From Streptomyces sp. NBC_01283 (GTDB lineage Bacteria > Actinomycetota > Actinomycetes > Streptomycetales > Streptomycetaceae), in the NCBI RefSeq assembly GCF_041435335.1, contig NZ_CP108430.1:3640501-3704500 (forward strand): DNA of 64,000 nt. The letters are read 5' to 3'. The position numbers and the translations under genes are program-made. The notes beneath the pieces are model-generated. The model saw only the letters and a list, made by a program, of their open reading frames with translations. It was not told the DNA's origin and ran no database searches. Below are positions 50,640 through 58,980 of the stretch, piece after piece (the stretch's first letter is position 1; each line of letters begins with the position of its first letter).

Positions 50640-50951
50640 CTAGGCGGCGTGCCCTTCGAACCAGAGCGAACCGAGGTCGTGACCAGGGGTGAGGTGCACA
50701 TCCGAGTCGAGGGCCGCCGCAAGCAGCCTGAGCAGCGCCAGCGTCGGGGCGGTTCCGCCCTCCTCGATGCACTCGATGTCGTCCTGCTCCATGCCAGTGC
50801 GCTCGGCGAGCTGCGCCGAGCTCCACCCGAGCTCGGTCCGGCGGTCGTAGAGAGCCTTGCCGAAGGCCAGCGCCTCACGGATGGCGATCCGCTCCGGATC
50901 TTGCGTCTCGACGCCCGACGGAGTCCAGCGACTGTGCTGCCCGACCATCAC
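50640..50951 (-). CDS. XRE-family antitoxin (HigA-like)
   Basis: The 103-residue protein has a helix-turn-helix: RTELGWSSAQLAERTGMEQDDIECIEEGGTAPTLALLRLLAAALD, the Cro/CI type found in HigA antitoxins. Its start overlaps the toxin stop (ATGA), and the toxin-first order is typical of HigBA. It should bind and neutralise the upstream-encoded toxin and repress the operon. Confidence 0.88.
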   Translation of the reverse strand: MMVGQHSRWTPSGVETQDPERIAIREALAFGKALYDRRTELGWSSAQLAERTGMEQDDIECIEEGGTAPTLALLRLLAAALDSDVHLTPGHDLGSLWFEGHAA

Positions 50952-51313
50952 GCCTTCCTCTCATACGTCGCGGTCACCGGTCCATGATGCTCGCTTTCGC
51001 AGACTTTCTGGGCACGCACGGCCCGCTCGATCTGGCCTTGTTCGTGCTGCCTCGTCTTGCGGAACGCCGTCAGGAGCACGACCGTCCTGGTCGGAGTGAT
51101 CCAATACGTCACACGAGGTGCCACATCCCGCAATCGAAGGCGCAGCTCCCAGACCGGCCCTTCGAGGTGATCAGCCCAGGGTCCACCCAATGCGGGCCCG
51201 AGCTCCGCCAGTAGTCCGACCGTCTCATCCACCCGCTTGAAGTCATGGTCACTGAGACTGTCCAGCCACGCTCGCACCTCCGGCTCGATCTCGAAGCCGT
51301 ACAGGTCACTCAT
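50948..51313 (-). CDS. HigB/Gp49-like RelE-superfamily toxin
   Basis: The 121-residue protein matches phage-derived Gp49-like/HigB toxins: an N-terminal helix (IEPEVRAWLDSLSDHDFKRVDETVGLLAELGP), then the beta-sheet core (GPVWELRLRLRDVAPRVTYWITPTRTVVLLTAFRKTRQHEQGQIERAVRAQ). The Arg and Lys residues in this core correspond to the mRNA interferase site of the family. It overlaps the HATPase gene upstream by 8 bases and the antitoxin downstream by 4. The expected action is ribosome-dependent mRNA cleavage. Confidence 0.9.
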   Translation of the reverse strand: MSDLYGFEIEPEVRAWLDSLSDHDFKRVDETVGLLAELGPALGGPWADHLEGPVWELRLRLRDVAPRVTYWITPTRTVVLLTAFRKTRQHEQGQIERAVRAQKVCESEHHGPVTATYERKA

Positions 51314-51620
51314 GCGATGAACAACTCGGAGACGCGGGATACGTCACGCGCGGCAGCACCAGCTCGATCCACACCGTCTTGCCGATCCCGTACGGCCGGG
51401 GGCACGACCCCCACGCGTCGGCCAGCAGCTCCACCAGGGCAAGGCCCCGCCCCGCCGGAACCCGCCCGTGCCGCACGGCGTTGGTCATCAACTCGCTGAG
51501 CAGCAGTACGGCGGTGTCCGCCACGTCGTCCGGGACCTTCCAGGCCCGCGCCTGCTCGGAGAGGAGCGAGCGGGCCCGGCCGACACTGCGCGGAGTGGGT
51601 CTCACCCCGCCCCCTCCCAA
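51306..51620 (-). CDS. Anti-sigma-type HATPase, internally deleted
   Basis: The 104-residue product has the GHKL N box (TAVLLLSELMTNAVRHGRVP) and the end of the domain (GRGLALVELLADAWGSCPRPYGIGKTVWIELVLP). The 35-45 residues that normally lie between, with the DxGxG ATP-contact box, are absent: HGRVP runs directly into GRGLAL. Full-length relatives in Streptomyces (RsbW-like) are about 130-150 residues. The frame stays open, so it may be translated but probably cannot bind ATP. It is first in a chain with the toxin and antitoxin genes. Confidence 0.75.
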   Translation of the reverse strand: MGGGGVRPTPRSVGRARSLLSEQARAWKVPDDVADTAVLLLSELMTNAVRHGRVPAGRGLALVELLADAWGSCPRPYGIGKTVWIELVLPRVTYPASPSCSSHE

Positions 51621-51700
51621 GTGCCCCGCTCACCAGGGGAGATGCCCAGCCCCGTCAGTGACGGGGCTGGGGGCCACAGACGCCGGGAGGGGCGGGCCCG

Positions 51701-52567
51701 CTACCTCCGGGCGGCCGGGCGCGGCAGCTTGCAGCCCTTGCGGCCGAGGTCGATCTTGCTGTCGTGGCCGACGCAAGGCACGATCCCGTACGTCTCCTGG
51801 GCGTAGTTGATGTCCTTGCGGACCGTCACGTTGCCGTGCCGGTCGACCTCACACGGGTTGTCGAGGGTGCAGCGCTCGCCGTCCTCGTTCCCCGTGTTGT
51901 TGACGGCGGTGACCTTGCCCGTCTTGTGGTCGATCACCGGGGAGCCGGACGTGCCGCCGATGGTCTGGCACTCGGGGGTGTAGCGGACCGAGTCCTTCCA
52001 GGTCCACTCGCCCTCCTTGAGGCGGTAGACGAACCCGTCGATCTTGCAGGTGTACGTCTGCTTCCAGTACCCGGAGACGACCGTGATGTCCCGCTTCTTG
52101 ACCGGGTGGTCGTCCTCGATCTCCAGTGCCTTGATGCCGTACTTCTTCTGGATGTCGGCGTAGCTGGTGGTGAGTTGGTAGATCGAGATGTCGGTGTCGG
52201 TCATCGTCGCGTACGAGACCTTGCTCGCCTTGAGGGTCGCCTTCTCCGCTCCCTTCGCGTCGAGGAGCTTGAAGGTGCGGGTGGACGGCTGGTCGACGAT
52301 GACTTCGCCCGCCGCCGGGAATCCGCTCTCCAGGCAGTGGCCGTTGGAGAGGACGAGCGCGGGGTCGTCCGCCTTCGACTGGGGCATGCGGACGACGGAG
52401 CCGGAACAGTTGCTGAGCGCGACGGTCCCCGCGAAGTCGACGCTCTTCTTCGCGGACTCCCCCGCAGCCCGAGCCGAGGGTGTGCTGTCCGGAGCCGCGG
52501 CCGACGGCGCGGAGCCGAACCCTACGAGGGTGAGGGCGAGCAAGCCGCCCGCGAGAGCCTTCTTCAT
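51701..52567 (-). CDS. Secreted trypsin-like serine protease, copy A
   Basis: The 288-residue protein has a signal peptide (MKKALAGGLLALTLVGFGSAPSAAA) and a chymotrypsin-fold domain. The catalytic triad is His in VLSNGHCLESGF, Asp in ATMTDTDISIYQL and Ser in TIGGTSGSPVIDHKTG. The chain is Cys-rich near the end (ERCTLDNPCEVD, GIVPCVGHD, RKGCKLP). It is close to copy B at 54208 over its full length, so the two arose by duplication. Copy A ends PRPAARR and is followed downstream by the HATPase-HigBA chain. GGGGGG lies upstream of ATG 52567. Confidence 0.9.
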   Translation of the reverse strand: MKKALAGGLLALTLVGFGSAPSAAAPDSTPSARAAGESAKKSVDFAGTVALSNCSGSVVRMPQSKADDPALVLSNGHCLESGFPAAGEVIVDQPSTRTFKLLDAKGAEKATLKASKVSYATMTDTDISIYQLTTSYADIQKKYGIKALEIEDDHPVKKRDITVVSGYWKQTYTCKIDGFVYRLKEGEWTWKDSVRYTPECQTIGGTSGSPVIDHKTGKVTAVNNTGNEDGERCTLDNPCEVDRHGNVTVRKDINYAQETYGIVPCVGHDSKIDLGRKGCKLPRPAARR

Positions 52568-52706
52568 GTGTGGAGCCCCCCTTGTAGCTGTGCCCTGTGT
52601 GGTTGTCATGGGCATTCTTCGGGGGCCCACGGATGGGGGACAAGGGGTGAGAACTCTTGCGTTTCGGCGGGCCCGGCAGGTCGCCTGACCCGTCGAAAGG
52701 GGCACG

Positions 52707-54068
52707 GTGTGCGAAAGGATGCCGCTCATGGTTGATCCCCAGCACACCGGCAACACCGGCAACCCCAGCAACCCCGACCCCTCCGGCAGCACCAGCAACA
52801 CCGCGCCCTCCGGCAAGGCGGCTCCGTCCCGGCGGCTGATCCCGATGACCGGCCGTGACCCCAACGAACACAGCCGGGTCTCCACACCGCTGGAGCTCCT
52901 GTTCGACCTGACGTTCGTGGTCGCCGTCGGCACCGCCTCGTCCCAGTTCGCCGAGATGGTCGCCGAAGGACACGCCGGGCAGGCGGTCACCGCGTTCGTG
53001 CTTGCGATGTTCGCGATCAGTGTCGCCTGGATCAGCTTCAGCTGGTTCGCCTCCGCCTTCGGCACCGACGACTGGCTCTACCGCGCCCTGACGATGCTGC
53101 AGATGATCGGCGTCGTCGTGTTCTCGCTCGGGCTGCCCGCGATGTTCCACTCCGTCGAGGAGGGCGGACACCTCGAACTGCGGGTCATGGTGCTCGGATA
53201 CGTCGTGATGCGCATCGCCATGCTGTTCCAGTGGTGGCGCGCCGCCCACGACTCCCCCGCCTTCCACGATGTCGGCCTGGCCAACATCCGCTGGACCGCG
53301 ATCGTTCAGGTCGGCTGGGTCGTGGTCGCCTTCGTCCATCTGCCGCTGGCCGCCGCGTTCGCCGCCTTCGTCGTCCTCGGGGCGCTGGAACTGGCACTGC
53401 CGCTGCTCGCCCAGGGCTCCGCGGGCGGCACGCCCTGGCACCCCCACCACGTCGCCGAGCGCTACGGCCTCTTCGCCATCATCGTGCTCGGCGAAGGCGT
53501 CGTCGGCACCGTCGCCTCATCCGGCGGCCTCCTCGGGGGCGCGGACGGCACGCACTGGAGCGGCAACGCGGTCGCCGTGGTCATCGCCGGCGTCGGGCTG
53601 ACCTTCGGCATGTGGTGGGTCTACTTCGCCACCCCCTTCGGTGACGTCCTCGTCCACCGCCGCAGCCGCGGATACCTCTTCGGCTACGGCCACATCCCTC
53701 TGTTCATCGCCATCGCCGGAGCCGGAGCCGGACTGCACGTGGCCGGACTGCGGCTTGAGCACCACTCCGAGCTCAGCGATGTCGCCGTGGTCCTGTCACT
53801 GGCCCTCCCGGTCGGCCTCTACCTGCTGATGGTCTATCTGCTGCACACCCTGCTGCTGTCCACGGCAGACCGATTCCACCTGCTCCTGATCTCCCTCACG
53901 CTCGTCGTCCTCCTCGCGGCCGTCCTGCTGGCCGCCGCCGACGTCTCGATCGCGGTCTGTCTGCTCGTCGTCATGCTCGCCCCCTTCGTCACCGTGCTCG
54001 GCTACGAGACGGTCGGCCACCGCCACCAGAAGCAGATGCTGGAGAGGCTCGGCACGGAGTCTCTCTAG
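52707..54068 (+). CDS. Low temperature requirement protein A (LtrA) family membrane protein
   Basis: The 453-residue protein has about 12 membrane segments and LtrA family motifs: RVSTPLELLFDLTFVVAVGTASSQFAEMVAEGHAG, WHPHHVAERYGLFAIIVLGEGVVGT and VIAGVGLTFGMWWVYFATPFGDVLVHRRSRG. LtrA was found through a low-temperature growth defect in Listeria. Its biochemistry is unknown. The first 35 residues are a Gly/Asn/Pro/Ser-rich tail. I use GTG 52707 (AAAGGGG just upstream). ATG 52728 is an alternative. It sits between the two protease copies on the opposite strand. Confidence 0.85.
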   Translation: MCERMPLMVDPQHTGNTGNPSNPDPSGSTSNTAPSGKAAPSRRLIPMTGRDPNEHSRVSTPLELLFDLTFVVAVGTASSQFAEMVAEGHAGQAVTAFVLAMFAISVAWISFSWFASAFGTDDWLYRALTMLQMIGVVVFSLGLPAMFHSVEEGGHLELRVMVLGYVVMRIAMLFQWWRAAHDSPAFHDVGLANIRWTAIVQVGWVVVAFVHLPLAAAFAAFVVLGALELALPLLAQGSAGGTPWHPHHVAERYGLFAIIVLGEGVVGTVASSGGLLGGADGTHWSGNAVAVVIAGVGLTFGMWWVYFATPFGDVLVHRRSRGYLFGYGHIPLFIAIAGAGAGLHVAGLRLEHHSELSDVAVVLSLALPVGLYLLMVYLLHTLLLSTADRFHLLLISLTLVVLLAAVLLAAADVSIAVCLLVVMLAPFVTVLGYETVGHRHQKQMLERLGTESL

Positions 54069-54156
54069 GGGTATCGGGCCAGGGGTATCGGGCGGCAGAC
54101 GTACCGCGCTCACCAGGCGTACCGGGTGCATCGGCCGGAGTCGCGCCCGCACGGCC

Positions 54157-54188
54157 AGGCGGGACCGGGCCGAAGCCCGGTCCCGCCT
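54157..54188. terminator. Bidirectional terminator between ltrA and protease copy B
   Basis: AGGCGGGACCGGGC at 54157-54170 pairs perfectly with 54175-54188 around a CGAA loop (14-bp stem). Confidence 0.88.
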
Positions 54189-54207
54189 GCCGCGCCGTTC
54201 ACCGCCC

Positions 54208-55041
54208 TTACGGCTTGGGCAGCTCGCAGCCCTCGCGGCTCAGGTCGATCTTGTTGCCGGGTGCCACGCACGGCACGATGCCGTACGTCTGCTGGGCGTA
54301 GTTGATGCCCTTGCGGACCGTCACCTTGCCGTTCTCGTCGACCTCGCACGGGTTGTTGTCCGTGCACTCCTCGCCGCTCTCGTTGCCGGTGTTGTTGACG
54401 GCGACGACCTTGCCGGTCGCGTCATCGATCACCGGAGAGCCCGAAGTGCCGCCGATCGTCTGGCAGTCGGGGGTGTAGCGGACCGAGTCCTTCCAGGTCC
54501 AGTTCCCCTCCTTGAGGCGGTACGCGAAGCCGTCGACGCTGCACTTGTACATCTTCTTCCAGTAGCCGGACGCGACGGTGATCGCCTTGCCCTGCTCCGG
54601 GTGCGCCGCGTTCAGCTCCAGCGCCTTGATGCCGAACTTGCTCTCGATCTCGCTGTAGGTGCTGGTGAGTTCGTAGAGCGAGACATCGGTGTCCGTCATC
54701 GTCCCGTAAGCGATCTTGCTCGCCTTGACCGTGCCGGCGTCGCCGCCGCCGGAGTCGAGGAGAGTGAAGCTGCGCGACGACGGCTTGTCGACGACGACCT
54801 CGCCGGGCGCCGGGAATCCGGCCTCCAGGCAGTGGCCGTTGGACATCACGAGCGCCGGGTCGTCCGGCTTCGAGTCCGCCACGCGGACGACGGAGCCGGA
54901 ACAGTTGCTCAGTGCCACGGTTCCCGCGAAGTCAACCGCCTTCGCCTTTGCGGGCCGTTCGTCACTGACGGCCGTCGCGGGCATCGCCGTGGCTCCGAGG
55001 AGCAGGGCGGAGAAGCATGCGACGACGAGAGGCTTGTTCAT
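54208..55041 (-). CDS. Secreted trypsin-like serine protease, copy B
   Basis: The 277-residue protein has a signal peptide (MNKPLVVACFSALLLGATAMPATA). The same catalytic triad positions as copy A are visible: MSNGHCLEAGF, GTMTDTDVSLYEL and TIGGTSGSPVIDDATG. The two copies share long identical stretches (VDFAGTVALSNCSGSVVR and KDSVRYTP) and equal Cys positions, but the signal peptide and C-terminus differ (copy B ends ELPKP). A fragment of a third copy exists at 50522. These may be V8-like proteases with nutritional or developmental roles, but the substrate is unknown. Confidence 0.9.
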   Translation of the reverse strand: MNKPLVVACFSALLLGATAMPATAVSDERPAKAKAVDFAGTVALSNCSGSVVRVADSKPDDPALVMSNGHCLEAGFPAPGEVVVDKPSSRSFTLLDSGGGDAGTVKASKIAYGTMTDTDVSLYELTSTYSEIESKFGIKALELNAAHPEQGKAITVASGYWKKMYKCSVDGFAYRLKEGNWTWKDSVRYTPDCQTIGGTSGSPVIDDATGKVVAVNNTGNESGEECTDNNPCEVDENGKVTVRKGINYAQQTYGIVPCVAPGNKIDLSREGCELPKP

Positions 55042-55271
55042 GTGGGGGGTCCCCTCTGTTGACTATGTGACCGAAGTTGCTTCGGTTTTGTCATGCGCAT
55101 TGTTGAGGTAGTCGGCCGCGAGGACAAGACCGCATACGGACACGACTGACCGCTGACAGGACAGTCCGGAGTTCCACGCCGGGCTCCGCCACGCCGCACC
55201 GGAGGCCGCCACCCCCCTACGTGGCGGAAAACACGAGGCGGGTCTCGTTACGCGGCCGTAAGCTCGCGGGC

Positions 55272-56483
55272 ATGCAGGTCATCCAGTCGACGAAGCTCGC
55301 CAACGTCTGTTACGAGATCCGGGGTCCGGTGCTCGAGGAGGCGATGCGGCTGGAAGCGGCGGGCCACCGCATCCTCAAGCTGAATACGGGCAACCCCGCG
55401 GCCTTCGGATTCGAGTGCCCGCCGGAGATCCTGGAGGACATCCTCCGCAACGTCGGCGACGCGCACGGCTACGGAGACGCGAAGGGCCTGCTCGCCGCCC
55501 GCCGCGCGGTGGTCATGCACAACCAGACCCTGGGCATCGAGACCGACGTCGAGCACGTCTTCATCGGCAACGGCGTCTCCGAGCTCATCGTCATGGCGAT
55601 GCAGGGACTGCTCGACGACGGTGACGAGGTCCTCGTACCGGCGCCGGACTATCCGCTGTGGACGGCCGCGGTCTCGCTCTCCGGCGGCACGGCCGTGCAC
55701 TACCGCTGCGACGAGCAGGCGGACTGGATGCCGGACCTCGCCGACATCGAGCGCAAGGTGACCGACCGCACCAAGGCGCTCGTGATCATCAACCCGAACA
55801 ATCCGACGGGCGCCGTGTACAGCGAGGACATGCTCCGCGGCCTGACCGACATCGCACGCCGCCACAATCTCCTCGTCTGCTCGGACGAGATCTACGACAA
55901 GATCCTCTACGACGACGCGGTCCACACCCCCACCGCCGCCGTCGCCCCCGACCTCCTCACCCTCACCTTCAACGGCATGTCGAAGGCGTACCGGGTGGCC
56001 GGATACCGCGTCGGCTGGGTGTCCATCTCGGGGCCGAAGGCGCACGCCTCCTCGTACATCGAGGGCCTGACGATCCTCGCCAACATGCGCCTGTGCGCGA
56101 ACATGCCGGGCCAGCACGGCGTGGTCGCCGCGCTCAGCGGGCGGCAGACCATCAACGACCTCGTGCTGCCGGGCGGCCGGCTCATGGAGCAGCGCGACAC
56201 GGCGTACGACCTGCTGACGCAGATCCCCGGCGTGAGCTGCGTGAAGCCCAAGGGGTCGCTCTATCTCTTCCCGCGCCTCGACCCGAAGGTCTTCAAGATC
56301 AAGGACGACCGGCAGATGGTCCTCGACCTGCTCCGGGCCGAGAAGATCATGGTCGTCCACGGCACCGGCTTCAACTGGCCCGAACCGGATCACTTCCGGG
56401 TCGTCACGCTGCCCACGACGACGGACCTGACCGAGGCGGTGACCCGCATCGGCAACTTCCTCGACGGCTACAGCCAGCCGTGA
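55272..56483 (+). CDS. Pyridoxal-phosphate aminotransferase (AlaA-like, class I)
   Basis: The 403-residue enzyme is a fold-type I aminotransferase. It has LNTGNPAAFGFECPPEI, PDYPLWTAAVSLSGGTAVHY, the Asn motif INPNNPTGAVYS, SDEIYDKILYDD, and the PLP lysine in LTFNGMSKAYRVAGYRVGW near 240. The C-terminal Arg region is PEPDHFRVVTLP. The NMRLCANMPGQHGVVAAL block matches AlaA-type glutamate-pyruvate aminotransferases. ATG 55272 is followed by QVIQSTKLANVCYEIRGP. The expected role is alanine/glutamate interconversion in the cytosol. Confidence 0.93.
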   Translation: MQVIQSTKLANVCYEIRGPVLEEAMRLEAAGHRILKLNTGNPAAFGFECPPEILEDILRNVGDAHGYGDAKGLLAARRAVVMHNQTLGIETDVEHVFIGNGVSELIVMAMQGLLDDGDEVLVPAPDYPLWTAAVSLSGGTAVHYRCDEQADWMPDLADIERKVTDRTKALVIINPNNPTGAVYSEDMLRGLTDIARRHNLLVCSDEIYDKILYDDAVHTPTAAVAPDLLTLTFNGMSKAYRVAGYRVGWVSISGPKAHASSYIEGLTILANMRLCANMPGQHGVVAALSGRQTINDLVLPGGRLMEQRDTAYDLLTQIPGVSCVKPKGSLYLFPRLDPKVFKIKDDRQMVLDLLRAEKIMVVHGTGFNWPEPDHFRVVTLPTTTDLTEAVTRIGNFLDGYSQP

Positions 56484-56518
56484 CGGGCCGTGACGGTGCT
56501 TTTCGACCGCGCTCAACT

Positions 56519-56533
56519 TTAGACGAGATCTAA
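56519..56533 (+). promoter_or_regulatory. Candidate dyad in the promoter of the 56570 gene
   Basis: TTAGA-CGAGA-TCTAA is a perfect 5-bp inverted repeat with an AGATCT core on its right side, 36 bp before the start. It may be an operator. Confidence 0.4.
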
Positions 56534-56569
56534 GCTAGGATGGATCCAACACCGCTTGGAGGCCACCGC

Positions 56570-56983
56570 ATGTATGAGCCGATCCGCACCAAGTCGGTCC
56601 ACTCGCTGGCCGACGACGCGACGACCTACCCCCACCGCTCCCGCGAGGAGGAGCTGGACATCCAGCTCGCCGCGCACCTGGCGGCGCTCCTCGCCGTCAC
56701 GGACGAGCTGCGCGCCCTGGCGCCCGCCGCCGACCTGGACGACGCCGCCGAGCAGCTGTCGTCCGAGGTGGCCCGGTTGCGGGGAGGGCTCCCGCCCGCC
56801 CGCTCGGCCGTGGTGACCGCGATCCACGAACCGCACCTCACCGCCCTGCACCAGCGCGCCCACGCCCTCGCGGGCCGCGCCCTGGTGGTGGCCGCGTCCC
56901 GTGCCGACACCGCGGCGGCGATCCTCGCCGCCCGTCGCATGGACGCGCACGCAGGCGCCGCCCACCTCGTCGGCGCCCACTGA
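56570..56983 (+). CDS. Small helical protein of unknown function
   Basis: The 137-residue protein is predicted all-helical: EELDIQLAAHLAALLAVTDELRALAPAADLDDAAEQLSSEVARL, then PHLTALHQRAHALAGRALVVAASRADTAAAILAARRMDAHA. No enzyme motif, signal or TM is seen. I recognise it only as an actinobacterial hypothetical. It starts at ATG 56570 with GGAGG 8 nt upstream, and a dyad lies in its promoter. No neighbour suggests its job. A hairpin terminator follows. Confidence 0.75.
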   Translation: MYEPIRTKSVHSLADDATTYPHRSREEELDIQLAAHLAALLAVTDELRALAPAADLDDAAEQLSSEVARLRGGLPPARSAVVTAIHEPHLTALHQRAHALAGRALVVAASRADTAAAILAARRMDAHAGAAHLVGAH

Positions 56984-56990
56984 CGGCCTC

Positions 56991-57017
56991 GGTCCGCGGC
57001 CGGAAAGGCCGCGGACC
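56991..57017. terminator. Hairpin between the 56570 gene and the propeller/Ig gene
   Basis: GGTCCGCGGCC at 56991-57001 pairs perfectly with 57007-57017 around a GGAAA loop, in the gap between two convergent genes. Confidence 0.8.
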
Positions 57018-57058
57018 GGGCGCCACCGACGGTGACGACGGCTGGGGGTACCCGCCGC

Positions 57059-58804
57059 CTAGTCGGTGATCTTCACGGTGGCCTGGGCGGACGATCCGCT
57101 GTGCAGGTCGTCACCCTCGTAGCTCACCGCGTACACGGTCCTGCCCTTCTTGCTCGGCAGGTCCCTGATCCGGAACGTGCCGTCAGCGGCCACCGACGCC
57201 GAGGTCAGCTCACCCGTCGTGCCGAGCCTGTCGGTCCGCGTCACCTTGAGGGCGATCCCGGACGGCAGCGCGCGTCCCTGCCCCGTCAGCTTCCCGGTGA
57301 TGTCGACGCCGCCCGCGCGGGTCGCCTCCGCCGGCGCCGTCAGTTCGAGCGCCGTCGCCGCCTTCGCGACGTCGACCGTGAGCGTGACGTCCTCTGCGGG
57401 CCGGTGCGTGACATCGCCGAGGAACCGCAGCGTGTACGTGGTCTCGCCGAGCCGGTCCGGCACGTCCAGGACGGTGAAGCTGCCGTCGGCCGCGACCTTG
57501 GCCGCCGCCACCTCCGTCGTGCCGTCGGCGTCCTTGCGGACCGCCTCGACCTTCACGGGCTCCGCGGGCGCGGGACCGTCAAGCTCCAGCTTGCCGCGGA
57601 TGCCGAGGGGTTCACCGACCACGGGCTTCGATGGCGTGGTGGTCAGGGTGCCCGTGAAGCGCGAGTCGTACTGGGCGGCCGGGGGCTTGATGACGTGCAG
57701 CCAGTGGCCGTAGCCGCCGTCCGAGGTGACCGCGAAGAGCCGTGAGCCGTCCTTGGCCCAGCCAAGGCCCTGCGGCACGACCCGCGAGCCGTCGAGCTCC
57801 CCCTCGAAGGCGAACTCCATCGGCGTGGTGCCGTCCGCCGGGTCGGCGGGCTGGATCAGCAGATCGGACGCGCTGCCCGAGGCGACCGCACCGCGCGCCA
57901 CGTACTTGCCGTCGCCGCTGAACGCCACGGCCGAGGCCTTCGCGCCCTCCGCCAGCGGCTGGTAGCCGGACGGGGCGTCCGCCAGGTCGGAGGCGTCGAG
58001 CAGCCGGGTGCCGTATGCCGCGTCGGCGACGGCGATCCGCTTGCCGTCGGCGCTCTGGGCGATGTCCTTCAGGTCGAGCGCGCCCTTGCCCTCGGCGTCC
58101 GCGAAGCGCCGCTGCGGGCCGCGCACCAGGTTGGCGCCGCTCGCGTCGAAGGTGGTCACGAACGCGTTGGCCTCGGTGCCCGCGCCCGCCTGCCCCACCA
58201 CGAGGCGGTCCGGGGCGCCGGGCCCGGACTCCAGCTTCAGCCGCCCCCGGCTTTCCCAGCCCGCGTTGAACGAGGAGCTGCCGCTGACCCCGTACAGCAG
58301 GGCTTGGTTGTCGGGCCTGTCGCAGTACTGGCTGCCGCTGTACGGCGTCTCCGTGAACCACGTCTTGCCGCCCGCGACAGCCACCTCCCGGCCGCAGGTG
58401 ACGTCGTAGGGCGTGCTCGCGGCACCGGTCCTGGTCTGGGTCGCCGTGTCGAACGCGAGGATGCGGTTGGACTGCGACACCTGCAGTGTCGCGCCGTCCG
58501 CGCTGAGTGCCATGCCGGACGCCGGCTCGTCGGTGGCGAGCGAACCGACGCGCTGCCCCTGGAAGTTGTAGACCAGGACGGCGCTCGGACCATTGCCGCT
58601 CTTGTTGCCGTCGGTGACGTAGACGCGCTCGTGCGCGTCGTCGACCACCATCGCCCCGAACGAGTAGATCGGCAGCTTCGCCACCTCGTCCGACGGAGTG
58701 GCGGCGTACGCGGCGGGTGTGGTGACCGCGACGAGGCCCGCCGAGCCGAGTGCCACCGCGAGCGCGGCGCCCGTCACTCGTCTGAACCGCTGAGATTTCT
58801 TCAA
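57059..58804 (-). CDS. Secreted beta-propeller protein with C-terminal Ig-like domains
   Basis: The product of about 581 residues has a signal peptide (VTGAALAVALGSAGLVAVTTPAAYA). The first 350 or so residues are propeller-like repeats (IYSFGAMVVDDAHERVYVTDGNKSGNG, SGMALSADGATLQVSQSNRILAFD, ASAVAFSGDGKYVARGAVASGSAS). Two Ig-like or CNA-B-like domains follow (IRGKLELDGPAPAEPVKVEAVRK with FTVLDVPDRLGETTYTLRFLGD, and VDITGKLTGQGRALPSGIALKVTR with FRIRDLPSKKGRTVYAVSYEGDD). It is probably a surface or matrix protein. I favour TTG 58804, which has GGGGGG 5 nt upstream. ATG 58825 is the alternative. Confidence 0.82.
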   Translation of the reverse strand: MKKSQRFRRVTGAALAVALGSAGLVAVTTPAAYAATPSDEVAKLPIYSFGAMVVDDAHERVYVTDGNKSGNGPSAVLVYNFQGQRVGSLATDEPASGMALSADGATLQVSQSNRILAFDTATQTRTGAASTPYDVTCGREVAVAGGKTWFTETPYSGSQYCDRPDNQALLYGVSGSSSFNAGWESRGRLKLESGPGAPDRLVVGQAGAGTEANAFVTTFDASGANLVRGPQRRFADAEGKGALDLKDIAQSADGKRIAVADAAYGTRLLDASDLADAPSGYQPLAEGAKASAVAFSGDGKYVARGAVASGSASDLLIQPADPADGTTPMEFAFEGELDGSRVVPQGLGWAKDGSRLFAVTSDGGYGHWLHVIKPPAAQYDSRFTGTLTTTPSKPVVGEPLGIRGKLELDGPAPAEPVKVEAVRKDADGTTEVAAAKVAADGSFTVLDVPDRLGETTYTLRFLGDVTHRPAEDVTLTVDVAKAATALELTAPAEATRAGGVDITGKLTGQGRALPSGIALKVTRTDRLGTTGELTSASVAADGTFRIRDLPSKKGRTVYAVSYEGDDLHSGSSAQATVKITD

Positions 58805-58922
58805 CTGTGCCCCCCACAGGCTCATTTGACGGCCCGTGACGATCAACAGGCCCCCGTGTGGGGTCATTGAAACATGTGAGAGGAGTGTGAAGGCAAGGTG
58901 TTTGAGATGCGAGCGTGTCACA

Positions 58923-58962
58923 CGGCCGGGCCCCCGCACGCCGTTGTGCGGGGGCCCGGCCG
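58923..58962. terminator. Terminator between pckA and the propeller/Ig gene
   Basis: A perfect 17-bp stem (CGGCCGGGCCCCCGCAC at 58923-58939 with 58946-58962) lies 19 nt past the pckA stop and would end its transcript. Confidence 0.88.
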
Positions 58963-58980
58963 AAAACGGAACGGCTGAGG

